Shown piece after piece: positions 1-9,492 of a stretch of DNA of 64,000 nucleotides; within the stretch, counting starts at the first letter, position 1; each line of letters opens with the position of its first letter. The notes under the pieces were generated by a model, which worked only from the letters and a program-made list of their open reading frames with translations, made no database searches and was not told the origin of the DNA. This DNA is from CAZSXU01 sp964610505 (GTDB taxonomy: Bacteria > Arandabacterota > Arandabacteria > JAGLYR01), in the NCBI GenBank assembly GCA_964610505.1, contig CAZSXU010000004.1, positions 95,063 to 159,062 of the forward strand. Reading direction: 5' to 3'. The position numbers and the translations under genes were made by a program.

Positions 1-816
1 GGCGGAATCTTCCCGCCCCAGGAAGTCGACGATGAGAGAGAGGAAGCGTCGAACGGTGGCCTCCCGGCCCGTTCCGATGTTGAACGCCTCACCCACCGCC
101 CGGCCGTCCGCCCGGGCGGCCGCCAGGAAAGCGGCCACCGCGTCGGACACGAAGGTGAAGTCCCGCGTCTGCAATCCGTCCCCCGTGACAAGAGGGGCCG
201 AACTGGACGTCAGCCTTTCGAGAAAACGGGTCCCCGCCATGTCCGGACGCTGGCGAGGACCGAACACCGAAAAGAGCCGAAAGGCGATCGTCTCGATCTT
301 CCCGGAATCGCAGTAGGCCCTGCACAGACGCTCGCCCTCCAGCTTGCTCTCGCCGTAGGGAGAGATGGGCCGGGTCCGCTGGATTTCCGAGACGGGCAGC
401 TTCTCGAGAAAGCCATAGACCGAGCTGGAGGATGTGAAGATCAGACGCCGCACGCCCGCCCCGACGGCCGCGTCCAGAACCGAACGCGTCCCATCGACGT
501 TGATCGATCGAGTCTTCTCGGTGTGGTCGAAGGAGAACCGGACGCCGGGCTGAGCGGCGAGATGAAAAACGACGTCCACGTCCCGGAAGATCTTCTCCAG
601 GGCCGCCGTCTCGCGAACGTCCAGCCGGTCCATCGTCAGCGATGGGTGATTCGCGACGGCCGTGAGGTTGGCCTCCTTGCCGTCGTAGTACGGCTCGAAG
701 TTGTCGATGACCCGGACCCGGTGTCCCTCGGCGAGAAGCGCTTCGACCAGGTGGGAGCCGATGAATCCGGCCCCTCCGGTCACGGCAACCAGGTTCCCGA
801 TTTCTCCGTCCGGCAT
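1..816 (-). CDS. NAD-dependent epimerase/dehydratase (extended SDR), 3' end cut by window
   Basis: Extended short-chain dehydrogenase of the UDP-glucose 4-epimerase/dTDP-sugar type. It would act in the cytoplasm on a nucleotide-sugar to supply surface polysaccharide precursors. The N-terminus has the Rossmann motif TGGAGFIGSHL (about residues 14-24). A conserved D follows β2 (VIDNFE), then HLAAQ, SSSSVYG and the catalytic pair in SPYGESK (Tyr-x3-Lys). A later FVSDAV segment fits the substrate-binding part. The ATG at 816 begins the family's usual N-terminus. The frame is open to base 1, giving 272 residues, so about 30-50 C-terminal residues are missing (family about 310-330). The exact sugar substrate cannot be told. 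The longest open frame over this stretch is a shadow in another register. Confidence 0.93.
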   Translation of the reverse strand, partial: MPDGEIGNLVAVTGGAGFIGSHLVEALLAEGHRVRVIDNFEPYYDGKEANLTAVANHPSLTMDRLDVRETAALEKIFRDVDVVFHLAAQPGVRFSFDHTEKTRSINVDGTRSVLDAAVGAGVRRLIFTSSSSVYGFLEKLPVSEIQRTRPISPYGESKLEGERLCRAYCDSGKIETIAFRLFSVFGPRQRPDMAGTRFLERLTSSSAPLVTGDGLQTRDFTFVSDAVAAFLAAARADGRAVGEAFNIGTGREATVRRFLSLIVDFLGREDSA

Positions 817-1236
817 GCCTGTCCCTCGCAGTCGATTCAATAGGCTTCACGCGGCATTGGATTCCAGGATGATGGAGCACAATCGGCTTGAAGTCAAGAC
901 CTTAACAGGCGTCGCGTTTGCCCACTTACGGGCCACGGTCGAGTATGGGGCTGTTGGAGGCCCTCCGGCACGACGGCCAGACTCCCGATCGCCCTGAGCG
1001 GCTGCCGGGCTTCCTACCTTTGCCCGCAACCGCTGGTCAATTCACGGACCATGGCCTCCGACTCATCCTTCGCGAAAACACGGTCGCCCGTAGCGGTATC
1101 TTCTTGGAGGGGGCTGGAGGATTGGCGTTGGAGCTACAGATATACCCCGAAGTCTCGGGAGGTACGACGCAGCAGCGGATGGGTGGCGAGGAATGCGGGC
1201 TGGTAGTCAGGTCGAGGACGGCCACTGTGTTGCCAC
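817..1236. other. Intergenic stretch without a supported gene
   Basis: About 420 bases between the epimerase start and the orphan C-terminal-domain fragment. Short open frames occur on both strands, but none has a recognisable protein, signal peptide or ribosome binding site. The upstream region of the epimerase should lie here; I saw no convincing promoter. Confidence 0.5.
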
Positions 1237-1491
1237 TTACCTGACCAATACCAGTTTTCTGGTGTGGGATTGCCCTTCCCACTCGAGGCGGCAGAAGTAC
1301 ACTCCGCTGGAGACCGCTATTCCATTCGAGTCGACACCTCTCCACATGACGATGTGCAACCCGACGGGCTGCTCGGAATCCACGAGCGTCTTCACGAGCC
1401 TACCCGACGTGTCGTAGATGCTAAGCCGCACCCCGCCAGGACCGGCGGATCCTGTGAGTCGGGCTACACTCCCCCCAGGGGCCTGCGACAT
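1237..1491 (-). pseudogene. Orphan FlgD-like (type IX-style) C-terminal domain fragment
   Basis: The frame encodes the hallmark of a FlgD/Por-type C-terminal domain: VRLSIYDTSGRLVKTLVDS, then GLHIVMWRGVDSNG, SSGVYFCRLE and a terminal RKLVLVR before the stop at 1237. In this genome type such domains end long secreted proteins; compare the proteins ending at 10547 and 19196. No protein body exists here: upstream on this strand the frame runs into the promoter and start of the plus-strand S9 peptidase. I read it as the surviving 3' end of a deleted surface-protein gene. A short free-standing protein is possible but would lack a signal peptide. The start given is the last in-frame ATG and is arbitrary. 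Confidence 0.6.
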
Positions 1492-1612
1492 GCTGGCCGG
1501 GCAAGTTACGGTCGACCCCGGAAAGCCTTCCCCCTTGACCAGCCCCCCCGATTGCTCTACTCTCCGGGCGGTTTCCACACATCCGAACATGTCTCCTCGA
1601 AGGAGGTTCATC

Positions 1613-3835
1613 GTGAGATTTCTCGGATTCCTCGCCCTGGCCGTGCTGGTCTCGACCGCCACTGCGGGCTTCGCCCAGCAGCCTGTTACTCTCGAAAAAC
1701 TCTTCGATTACCCCTACATCTACGGCAACGCTCCGGTCGGCTATGCATGGTCGCCCGATTCGAAGTGGGTGGCTTTCCGATGGAACGAGAGCGGAGAGCG
1801 TTTTCGGGACCTCTACGTGGCGAAGGCCCCGAACGGGAAGCCGGTCCGCCTGACCGACCTCCGGGCCTACCCGAGAATCCCCATCGAGGACGACGACCGG
1901 ACTCCGGAAGAGATCGCACTGGCGGAGGCGTATGATTGGGGAATCTCTTCATTCACCTGGTCACCCGACGCAAAGACGATCGCCTTCACCTTCCGGGGGG
2001 ATATTTTCCTGGTCGATGCGCGAGGGAAGAAGGCGCCCCGCGTCTTGATCCGCAGCCAGGGGGGTGAATCCGGCATCAAGTTCTCCCCCGATGGGGAGCT
2101 GCTGTCCTTCGTGAAATCACAGAACCTCTGGACCCTCAATCTCAAGACGGGCGAGATTCGACAGCTGACCACACTCAGCAAGAACAAGTCCGTTCTCTCG
2201 TATCCATCGACCTCCAGCATCCGTACGTACGACTGGTCACCCGACGGCTCGCACCTTGCGCTTCTCATCTGGGACACGAGCGTCATGGAGGATATCGTCA
2301 TCCCTGATTACCTTCCCGAGCGGGTCGAGGCGGCCGCCTGGAAGCGGAACTACACGGGAACGCCCGTGTTCGATACCGAGGTCGGGCTCGTTGAGCGAGA
2401 GGGTGGCCTCATCCGGTGGGTCGACTTCGGAGAGGACGCGTACTACAACAACAGCGAAACCGAGTACAACGAGGACATCCAGTGGTCACCGGACTCGAAG
2501 ACGCTGCTCATCAACTGGAACGGTAGGGACTACAAGACCCGAAGAATCCTCCTCGCCGACCGCGAGACATTGGACCTGACGGAGCTCTACCAGGAGCACC
2601 AGGAGCCCTTCTTCTGGCACCTGGACGCCTTGTGGAGTCCGGATGGAGGGTCGATCTACATCACGTCCGAGAAGGACGGATACCGCCACCTCTACAATCT
2701 CCCCGGCTCGGGCGGCGCGCCCCGGCAACTGACGAGCGGAAGCTGGGATGTTCTCTCCCTCCACGTTCCCGAGAAGGGGGGCAGGATCGTGTTCGCCGCG
2801 TCCGAGCACCATCCCCTGGAGTATCATTTGTACACGATGCTCCCGGACGGTGGAGCCCCGAAGCGGCTGACATCGACTCCCGGAACGTACTCGGGAACCT
2901 ACTACCGAGAGGCGGTCTCGGACGACGGCCGCTATGTTGCGGCGCGGTTCTCCCAGTTCCTCACCCCACCCGACCTGGTGGTGGTGGACGTACGAAAGGC
3001 GAGCGAGAGCCGGATCACGCACTCCCCCCTGCCCGCCTTCGATTCCGTCACGAGGATCGAACCCGAGTACTTCAGTTTCACGAACCGTGAGGACGGGGTG
3101 CCTCTGCAGGGGTTCATGGTCAAACCGGCCCACTTTGATCCGAAGAAGAAATACCCGGCCGTTCTCAGCTGTATCTACGCCAACATCGCCAAGAACGAGT
3201 GGATTTCCTACGATCTACTGGACACCTACATGGCCAACGAGATGGGCTACATCGTCGTGAGGATCGACTTCCGGGCCAGCGTCGGCTACGGCCGGGATTT
3301 CCACTACGGGTACTATCAGAAGATGGGTGTGATCGATGCCGGGGAATGTGTGAGCGCGGCCGAGTATCTCCGTTCGCTGGACTACGTCGATGATGACCGG
3401 ATCGGCCTGTGGGGAAGCAGCTATGGAGGTTTCCTTACCCTTATGACACTCTTCACGCATCCCGGGGTCTTCCACTCGGGCGCCGCGTGGAAACCCGTCA
3501 CCGACTGGCACAACTACACCGACGACTACACGGCCCAACGACTCGGACGGCCCGTGGAGTTCCCCGAGGTCTATGAGGCCACCTCTCCGATCTACCACGT
3601 GGACGGGCTCGAGGACAACCTGCTGATCGTGCACGGGATGGCCGACGACAACGTGCTGTTCCAGGACACGGTCCAGCTCGTTCAGAAGCTCCTCGAGGCG
3701 GAGAAGACGTTCGACGTCATGTTCTACCCCAGGGCCACCCACGGCCTCACCTACTGGCAGGAGAATCGGCTGGATCTGATGGTGCGGACCGCGCGGTTCT
3801 TCCGGGAGACCATGGGTGCGGGGCCGCTGCCCTAG
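1613..3835 (+). CDS. Secreted S9 family peptidase (prolyl oligopeptidase/DPP IV type)
   Basis: Serine exopeptidase or oligopeptidase predicted to cut peptides in the periplasm or outside the cell. The GTG at 1613 is chosen because AAGGAGG lies 6 bases upstream and it begins a clean signal peptide (MRFLGFLALAVLVSTATAGFAQ). The longer frame to 1418 lacks this. The first 450 or so residues form a β-propeller with repeated WSPD motifs (YAWSPDSKWVAF, TWSPDAKTIAF, DWSPDGSHLAL). The C-terminal α/β-hydrolase has GSSYGG with the nucleophile at about Ser603, Asp in MADDNV (about 678) and His in RATHG (about 709), so the triad is complete. It is 740 residues, normal for the family. It appears monocistronic and is followed at once by a strong hairpin. 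Confidence 0.95.
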   Translation: MRFLGFLALAVLVSTATAGFAQQPVTLEKLFDYPYIYGNAPVGYAWSPDSKWVAFRWNESGERFRDLYVAKAPNGKPVRLTDLRAYPRIPIEDDDRTPEEIALAEAYDWGISSFTWSPDAKTIAFTFRGDIFLVDARGKKAPRVLIRSQGGESGIKFSPDGELLSFVKSQNLWTLNLKTGEIRQLTTLSKNKSVLSYPSTSSIRTYDWSPDGSHLALLIWDTSVMEDIVIPDYLPERVEAAAWKRNYTGTPVFDTEVGLVEREGGLIRWVDFGEDAYYNNSETEYNEDIQWSPDSKTLLINWNGRDYKTRRILLADRETLDLTELYQEHQEPFFWHLDALWSPDGGSIYITSEKDGYRHLYNLPGSGGAPRQLTSGSWDVLSLHVPEKGGRIVFAASEHHPLEYHLYTMLPDGGAPKRLTSTPGTYSGTYYREAVSDDGRYVAARFSQFLTPPDLVVVDVRKASESRITHSPLPAFDSVTRIEPEYFSFTNREDGVPLQGFMVKPAHFDPKKKYPAVLSCIYANIAKNEWISYDLLDTYMANEMGYIVVRIDFRASVGYGRDFHYGYYQKMGVIDAGECVSAAEYLRSLDYVDDDRIGLWGSSYGGFLTLMTLFTHPGVFHSGAAWKPVTDWHNYTDDYTAQRLGRPVEFPEVYEATSPIYHVDGLEDNLLIVHGMADDNVLFQDTVQLVQKLLEAEKTFDVMFYPRATHGLTYWQENRLDLMVRTARFFRETMGAGPLP

Positions 3836-3880
3836 CCCGGATGATACGGGCTCCGGGTACCGGAGCCCGCACCATCCGGG
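3836..3880 (+). terminator. Strong hairpin directly after the S9 peptidase stop codon
   Basis: An interrupted stem pairs cccggatg with catccggg and cgggctccgg with ccggagcccg around a three-base loop. It begins at the base after the TAG stop. There is no T-run, so termination is inferred. It is also the first part of the repeat element that continues to about 3990. Confidence 0.65.
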
Positions 3881-3990
3881 AGGAGAAACAGAGAAACCGA
3901 GAAACAGAAAACAGATGTCGGAAAACGGCATCATACAACAAGCGCTGCGTACTCTGTTTCGGTCTGGTTCTCCGGGTCTCGGCTTCTCTA
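3881..3990 (+). repeat. Copy 1 of a stop-codon-associated hairpin repeat
   Basis: The left arm is purine-rich (variations on gagaaacagagaa). The conserved core at about 3918-3955 reads ggaaaacggcatcatac, then agcgctgcg. The right arm is pyrimidine-rich (ctctgtttcggtctgg, then ctcggcttctct) and largely complementary to the left arm. The same core and arms recur in reverse at 32976-33078. A diverged copy with different arms is at 27979-28092. Confidence 0.75.
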
Positions 3991-4136
3991 TCCGATGTCC
4001 CTCGGACCGGGAGACACCGGGACGGCAGATCATGAAGATCCGGCGTCTTGAGGCTGCGTTTTTCGGCCCTCGGCTTTCGACAGCCTCGGGCGAGCGGGAA
4101 ACGAGCCGGGCACGGCTCGGCGCGCTCTCCTCAGGT

Positions 4137-4205
4137 TCGCCCATTCGCCCTTTCGCCCTTTCGTCCTCTCACCCACTCGCCCATTCGCCCTCTCGCCCAT
4201 TCAGT
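4137..4205 (+). repeat. Degenerate short tandem repeat (cgccctttcgcc words)
   Basis: Seven- to eight-base words of the type cgccctt or cgcccatt are repeated about nine times upstream of the pyrophosphatase promoter. The same word set occurs at the 3' end of rarA (29401-29440). Function unknown. Confidence 0.7.
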
Positions 4206-4213
4206 TTTATCTC

Positions 4214-4242
4214 TTGCCCTGACTCCTGATCCCCGGTAGAAT
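4214..4242 (+). promoter_or_regulatory. Sigma-70-like promoter of the membrane pyrophosphatase gene
   Basis: TTGCCC at 4214-4219 and TAGAAT at 4237-4242 are separated by exactly 17 bases. Transcription would start near 4249, leaving a leader of about 100 bases before the ATG at 4353. Confidence 0.6.
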
Positions 4243-4352
4243 TGTCGGCTTTGAGGCTGTGTCCCTGCGGGGCCTAGCTGCAGAACGTGGCCTCGAACCC
4301 CGGTGAAACCGTCGAGGCTTCCGATTCATCTATCATGGGAGGGTCTGTTCTT

Positions 4353-6392
4353 ATGGATTACATCTGGATCTCGGTGATCTCAGGGGCCCTGGGATTAATC
4401 TTCGCTCTGTTCCTGATCGCGTACATTCTGAAGCAGCCGAGAGGAACGGCGAAGATGCAGGAAATCTCCACCGCCATTCAGGAGGGCGCCGTCGCCTTTC
4501 TGAGGCGGGAGTATACCATCCTGGTGATCTTCGTCGTGATTGTCGGAGTCGCGCTCGGGCTGGTCCCCGGCCTCGGATGGCTGGTGACGCTGTCGTTCGT
4601 CTTCGGCGCCGTATGCTCTGCGCTGGCCGGGTACATCGGCATGAGCATCGCTGTCCGATCCAACGGTCGGACGGCGGCCGCGACGGAAACCTCTCTCAAC
4701 CAGGGACTCCGCGTGTCCTTCCGGGCGGGCGGCGTGATGGGCATGTCGGTCGTCGGCCTGGGGATCCTGGGTCTCAGCATCCTCTACCTCCTGTTCCACC
4801 ACCGCCCGGACTTTCTCATGATCATCCCGGGATTCGGATTCGGGGCTTCCTCCGTGGCCATTTTCGCCCGTGCGGGCGGCGGCATCTACACCAAGGCGGC
4901 GGACACGGGGGCCGACCTCGTGGGCAAGGTCGAGCAGGGCATCCCGGAGGATGATCCCAGAAACGCCGCCGTCATCGCCGATTTCGTGGGCGACAACGTC
5001 GGGGACGTCGCCGGGATGGGAGCAGACCTGTTCGAGTCCTACGTCGACTCTATCATCGCCACGATGGCGCTGGCCTCCGTAGCCCTCATGAGCGGCAGAG
5101 CCCTTGTTCCCAATGAGGCGGCCGCCTGGTATCTCCCGATGTTGGTGGCGGCCGGCGGGATCATCGCATCCATCATCGGTGCATTCTTCGTCCGTGTGGG
5201 TGAAACACCCGAAATGGAAGCCCTCCTCGGAGCGTTGAGGAGAGGAACGCTGGTGGCATCGATCCTCACGGCCGTCTTTGCCTTCCTGGTCGTTCGGTGG
5301 CTGGGCGCCGAGCTGGGGGTCTTCTGGGCCATCATTGCGGGTCTGGTATCCGGCGTCCTCATCGGAGAGAGCACGAACTACTTCACCTCCTACGCACACA
5401 AGCCGACGCAGCAGGTGGCGGAGGCCTGTCAGACGGGCGCCGCCACAAATATCGTCCAGGGTCTCGCCAACGGCTTCCGGAGCACGCTCTACCCGGTCAT
5501 TCTGGTGGTTGGGGCCATCATCGTCGCCTATTGGGCGGCCGGAACCTACGGAGTGGCCATTGCGGGCGTAGGGATGTTGTCGACGCTCGGGATCACACTG
5601 GCCACGGACGCCTACGGCCCGGTGGCCGACAATGCCGGCGGGATCGTCGAAATGTCGGGGCTGCCGCCCGAGATCCGCGAGCGAACCGATGCGCTCGATT
5701 CTCTGGGGAACACCACGGCGGCAACCGGTAAGGGCTTCGCCATCGGGGCCGCCGGATTGACGGCTCTGGCACTGATGCTGTCCTACGTCACGGCGGCCGG
5801 GCTCAAGGTCTCCGACATCAGTCTTCTCGAGCCGAAGGTTCTCTGCGGGGTGTTTCTCGGGGCTCTCCTCCCGGCCCTGTTTTGCTCACAGACCCTGACC
5901 GCGGTCGGCCGAACGGCCATGTCCATCATCAACGAGGTTCGACGGCAGTTCAAAGAGATCCCGGGCCTGATGGACGGTACCGGGAAACCCGAATACCGGA
6001 AGTGTGTGGACATCTGCACGGCGGCGGCGCTGAGGGAGATGCTCCTGCCCGGCATCGTAACCGTCCTCTCCCCCATCGCCGTCGGGATCGTCCTGGGCCC
6101 GGCCGCTCTCGGAGGATTCCTCGTAGGGGCCATCGCCACAGGCTTCGTCCTGGCCGTGACCATGGCCAACGCCGGAGGCACATGGGACAACGCCAAGAAG
6201 TACATTGAGGCCGGCCATTTCGGCGGCAAGGGATCCGACAGTCACAAGGCCGGCGTGGTCGGCGACACGGTCGGAGATCCGATGAAGGACACGTCGGGAC
6301 CGTCTCTCAACATCATGATCAAACTGATGTCCATCATCGCCCTGGTGCTTGCGCCCGTCCTGGCGAGATTCAGCGGCCTGTTGAATTTCTAG
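4353..6392 (+). CDS. hppA: Membrane-bound K+-dependent ion-translocating pyrophosphatase
   Basis: Inner-membrane enzyme that hydrolyses pyrophosphate and pumps H+ or Na+ out, recovering energy from biosynthesis. Many hydrophobic helices span the 679 residues (family about 660-770). Signature motifs are present: GGGIYTKAADTGADLVGK, DDPRNAAVIADFVGDNVGD followed by MGADLFES, and DNAGGI. The C-terminal motif has DTVGDPMKDTSGPSLN. In GNTTAATGKG the two diagnostic positions are Ala and Gly, the K+-dependent type; K+-independent enzymes have Lys and Thr there. Which ion is pumped is not settled. The start at 4353 (MDYIW) is preferred over 4287 because gggaggg lies about 9 bases upstream and the extra upstream residues do not look like family sequence. 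Confidence 0.96.
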   Translation: MDYIWISVISGALGLIFALFLIAYILKQPRGTAKMQEISTAIQEGAVAFLRREYTILVIFVVIVGVALGLVPGLGWLVTLSFVFGAVCSALAGYIGMSIAVRSNGRTAAATETSLNQGLRVSFRAGGVMGMSVVGLGILGLSILYLLFHHRPDFLMIIPGFGFGASSVAIFARAGGGIYTKAADTGADLVGKVEQGIPEDDPRNAAVIADFVGDNVGDVAGMGADLFESYVDSIIATMALASVALMSGRALVPNEAAAWYLPMLVAAGGIIASIIGAFFVRVGETPEMEALLGALRRGTLVASILTAVFAFLVVRWLGAELGVFWAIIAGLVSGVLIGESTNYFTSYAHKPTQQVAEACQTGAATNIVQGLANGFRSTLYPVILVVGAIIVAYWAAGTYGVAIAGVGMLSTLGITLATDAYGPVADNAGGIVEMSGLPPEIRERTDALDSLGNTTAATGKGFAIGAAGLTALALMLSYVTAAGLKVSDISLLEPKVLCGVFLGALLPALFCSQTLTAVGRTAMSIINEVRRQFKEIPGLMDGTGKPEYRKCVDICTAAALREMLLPGIVTVLSPIAVGIVLGPAALGGFLVGAIATGFVLAVTMANAGGTWDNAKKYIEAGHFGGKGSDSHKAGVVGDTVGDPMKDTSGPSLNIMIKLMSIIALVLAPVLARFSGLLNF

Positions 6393-6471
6393 GCGGATCT
6401 TCCGGTGTGGCGGTGGATCACAAAGACTGGGAATCAAACTGGTCGGAGGGCGATTCCATCCGTTGAGCAGT

Positions 6472-6499
6472 GGGGCCTGTCCCGGGAGGGATAGGCCCC
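6472..6499. terminator. Hairpin between convergent hppA and histidine kinase genes
   Basis: Perfect 7-bp stem ggggcct/aggcccc with a 14-base loop. It sits between the two converging stop codons and could end transcription from both sides. No clear T-run. Confidence 0.55.
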
Positions 6500-6506
6500 G
6501 TTCGCG

Positions 6507-8267
6507 CTACCCCACGGTCTGCGCGAGCAAGTCCTGGTGTTCCGCACTCGAATCCGGCATCTCGGCTTCGCGGAGGTCCGGTTGACCATCGAGCGGAAGC
6601 GCCATCCTGAAGATCGTTCCCCACTTCGGATTGCTCGAAACGGTGATCGTCCCCCTGTGGTTCGTGACCACCCGGTGGCAAACCGCCAGCCCGAATCCGT
6701 GGCCGTGCTTTTTGGTCGTGAAACTGGGTTCGAAGATCCGCTGCATCAGCTCCTTGGGGATCCCCGGACCGTCGTCCTGAATTTCGACGACCGTTTCACC
6801 GAGATCTTCATGGACTCGCGCCCGGACGGTGATCTCGCCGTCCTTCTCGGGGCCAATGGCGTCCGCGGCATTGGAGAACAGATTCAGGAGCACCTGCTGC
6901 ATCTGCTGGGAATCCAGCCGCATGATGGGCAAATCCTTCTGGAGGTCGATGTTGAAGTGGATCCGGTCGTACTTGTTCTGCGGTTGCACGAAGATCACGG
7001 TCTGTTCGATCAGCTTCGCGAAATCGCAATCCGATTCCCGGGTATCCCGGCGAGAGGAGTCCATCAGACCGTTCGTCAACACCTGGATTCGTAACGTTTG
7101 CTCAGCAATCGTCCTGGCATTCTCGATGGCCTTCTCGTAGTCGCCCTTCTCGATGGTCAACGGAATCAGATCCGCGCGTCCTGAAATCACGGCGATGTAG
7201 TTGTTGAGCTCATGCCCGATTTCCGCCGACATTTCCCCCATCGCCGCGAGCCGCGCCGACGTGATGAGCTGGGTTTGCGCTTCCTGCAGACTTCGGTTCA
7301 GCGCTGAGATCTCTCGGTTTCGCCGCTCGAGATCGGAGGTCCGTTCCGCCACTCTTTGTTCCAGCGTCCGGTTGTATTCCTCGATTTCTTCTCTGGATGT
7401 GCGCAGATCCTCAATCATCTGATTGAACGACTCGGCCAGATTTCCAATCTCGTCGCGGGATTTCACCTTCACCCGCAGGGAGAGATCCCCATGGGCGATT
7501 CTCTTCGTACCCAACACCAGTTCTCGAATGGGCTCGACAACGGCCTGGATGATGGGAACGGTCAGGGAGAGAGACACGCCGACGACGAGAAGCGTGAGAA
7601 GGATGGACAAGCGTCGCCCTCTGGCCAGACGGCTGTTCATCTCCGCCAGGGAGATCCCGACTCGGGCCAAGCCGACGATATCTCCCCCGGCCTTCACGGA
7701 ACCGATGTCTGCCCGTGAAGAATCAAGGGCGCCGTACGCCGTCTGATCCGTCCCCGCCAGATCGTCCCACTCTTCATCTCCGAAGAGAAGACTGACGTCT
7801 TCGGGGGTGCGTTCTTCTCGCTGGATATAGATCGGGCATGAGAACTCGTAGATCTGCTCGCCGTTGTCCAGTTCGTAGGTCTCAATCCGGATGTCCTCGC
7901 CGGCGGTCATCGCCTCACCCGGGTCGCGGGGGGTGGACGGCACACGGACCCTCTCATGGCGCTCCAGATCGGCCAGCACGGCGCCCTCGATATCGTGGAC
8001 GACGCAGTAGACAACGTTCGGCTGCCGAATGACACCTTGGGCGATCTTCCGAAGCATTTCTTCATCTGCGGTGAAGGTTCCGTACTCGCAGTTGTACGCG
8101 AAGCCTCGCGCGATCGAGGCTCCCCGGCTCATCACGCTGCGGCGGATATTGTCCGCTTCATGCCTGGCAAAGAATTGCCCCAGGGTCACCGACGCGACGA
8201 CGATGAGCAGCGATACGGACAGGAGCAGTTTGGTACGCAGACCGAAGCGTGGACCTCTCACTCGCAT
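6507..8267 (-). CDS. Membrane sensor histidine kinase with HAMP and coiled coil
   Basis: Two-component sensor in the inner membrane, 586 residues. TM1 is about 12-34. A periplasmic sensor domain (about 35-217) follows, possibly Cache-like and not recognised more precisely. TM2 is about 219-243, HAMP about 244-295, and a coiled coil about 290-335. The dimerisation box EIGHELNNYIAV has the phosphoacceptor His352. The ATPase domain has the N-box LLNLFSNAADAI (about 461-472), G1 DDGPGIP (about 498) and G2 GHGFGLAV (about 522). No receiver domain and no response regulator gene lie in the window. It is last in a minus-strand run behind the binding-protein gene (210-base gap), which suggests that the binding protein supplies its signal. 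Confidence 0.93.
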   Translation of the reverse strand: MRVRGPRFGLRTKLLLSVSLLIVVASVTLGQFFARHEADNIRRSVMSRGASIARGFAYNCEYGTFTADEEMLRKIAQGVIRQPNVVYCVVHDIEGAVLADLERHERVRVPSTPRDPGEAMTAGEDIRIETYELDNGEQIYEFSCPIYIQREERTPEDVSLLFGDEEWDDLAGTDQTAYGALDSSRADIGSVKAGGDIVGLARVGISLAEMNSRLARGRRLSILLTLLVVGVSLSLTVPIIQAVVEPIRELVLGTKRIAHGDLSLRVKVKSRDEIGNLAESFNQMIEDLRTSREEIEEYNRTLEQRVAERTSDLERRNREISALNRSLQEAQTQLITSARLAAMGEMSAEIGHELNNYIAVISGRADLIPLTIEKGDYEKAIENARTIAEQTLRIQVLTNGLMDSSRRDTRESDCDFAKLIEQTVIFVQPQNKYDRIHFNIDLQKDLPIMRLDSQQMQQVLLNLFSNAADAIGPEKDGEITVRARVHEDLGETVVEIQDDGPGIPKELMQRIFEPSFTTKKHGHGFGLAVCHRVVTNHRGTITVSSNPKWGTIFRMALPLDGQPDLREAEMPDSSAEHQDLLAQTVG

Positions 8268-8477
8268 AACCCCCTAGTCACCCTGTCCTTCTACTATCGA
8301 CCGTCCCCCGCCGGAACTTGAATGGTCTCGGCCCCACAAAGCCGGGACGCGAATGCCGCAAACCGATGCCCGAAAAGCAGTTAGGGAATCGGCGTAGGGC
8401 ATTGTCCTGGCGGGGTTTTCCCTCTTCGGTTCTCTTGGAGTCCGTGCCATCTGTGTCCGTGGGCTTTCGGGTCTCGC

Positions 8478-9434
8478 CTACTGCCGGACTTCCTTGGCCT
8501 TGGCAACCACGGAGGTGGGAATATCGATGCCGATCAGGCGAGCCGTCTTCAGGCTGAGGTGCAGGTCCGTGGCCCGGGGGAACGTCACCGGGATCGAACC
8601 GGGCGCCTCACCCGCCAGGACGCGTAGCACTTTCTCTCCCGCCTGGCGGCCGACATCATGGTAGTCACAAGACAGGGCCAGGAGAGCTCCCGCCTTCACG
8701 AATGACGCGGAGAGTCCCATGAAGGGAACCCGGCTTCGCAGGGTCGTCAGAATGATGTGTTCCGTCGAAATGCCGCTGAAAGCAACCGGGTCCGCGAGAC
8801 CCCAGAGAACGTCAATCCCGGCGATGAGATCCCTCAAGACGTGCGGTACGGCTTCGTCCGACGTGATCGCGGCAGGCACCAGTTTGAGACCCATGCTGTC
8901 GGCGATACCGATCGCCTGTTCAATGAGCTCCCGGTTCCTGTCGGTGCTGTACAGGACGCCGATGCGCGTGGCCCGGGGAACCGTTTCCTTGAGGGCCTCG
9001 AACTGCGCCGGAATGGGGATGTTCATCTCCACACCGGTCATTGCACCGCCGGGTTGCTCCAGGTCTGTGACAAACCCTCTGCCCACCGGGTCCAGGACCA
9101 TGCAGAACACGGCCGGAATGTCCAATCCCTCATCGAGGACCCGACCGGTGGCCACGGTGCCCACCGGTACGATCACGCTGATGTCTTCCTCGCCGATTAT
9201 CTGGGCCAAGTCCGGCGCCCCGCCTCGATCCCCCGACTCGTGGACGCGGATCACCACGCGCACGCCGGCGGAATCGAGGACGGCGGTCAACCCCTCCACG
9301 GCCTGCTGGAAGGGGCCGATATCCCGACTCTCCAGGATTAGAACCCCGTCGGACCGGGCATCGGGGCACCATGCCAGCAGCACGGCGAACCCGACCGCCA
9401 GGGTGTAGATCGCTCTCCTCAACCCGACCATCAC
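8478..9434 (-). CDS. Periplasmic ABC-type substrate-binding protein (TrpX/PF04392-like)
   Basis: 318 residues with an N-terminal signal sequence ending near ARSDG, then a two-lobed type I periplasmic fold. Family-like features are IGVLYSTDRNRELIEQA, the lobe-linking VPHVLRDL region, DVLWGLADP and a C-terminal GREAGEK-like segment (VGRQAGEKVLRVL). Relatives bind amino acids such as tryptophan, but the ligand here cannot be told. No permease or ATPase genes accompany it. Its neighbours are a PorV-like protein upstream and a sensor kinase downstream, so it may serve as a ligand sensor rather than part of a transporter. Confidence 0.85.
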   Translation of the reverse strand: MMVGLRRAIYTLAVGFAVLLAWCPDARSDGVLILESRDIGPFQQAVEGLTAVLDSAGVRVVIRVHESGDRGGAPDLAQIIGEEDISVIVPVGTVATGRVLDEGLDIPAVFCMVLDPVGRGFVTDLEQPGGAMTGVEMNIPIPAQFEALKETVPRATRIGVLYSTDRNRELIEQAIGIADSMGLKLVPAAITSDEAVPHVLRDLIAGIDVLWGLADPVAFSGISTEHIILTTLRSRVPFMGLSASFVKAGALLALSCDYHDVGRQAGEKVLRVLAGEAPGSIPVTFPRATDLHLSLKTARLIGIDIPTSVVAKAKEVRQ

Positions 9435-9492
9435 ACGCTCCAGCAGATGTTCTCAGACACGTGGAGCCCACTCCTCATCTCGGGGCCCTGTG

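Noticed and set aside
89..880. 263-codon minus-strand frame at the window start
   Set aside because: It is out of register with the clear epimerase frame (ATG 816), which carries the Rossmann and YxxxK motifs.
1237..1662. A full 141-codon gene upstream of the orphan C-terminal domain
   Set aside because: The upstream half is the reverse complement of the S9 peptidase leader and signal-peptide region and has no recognisable protein sequence.
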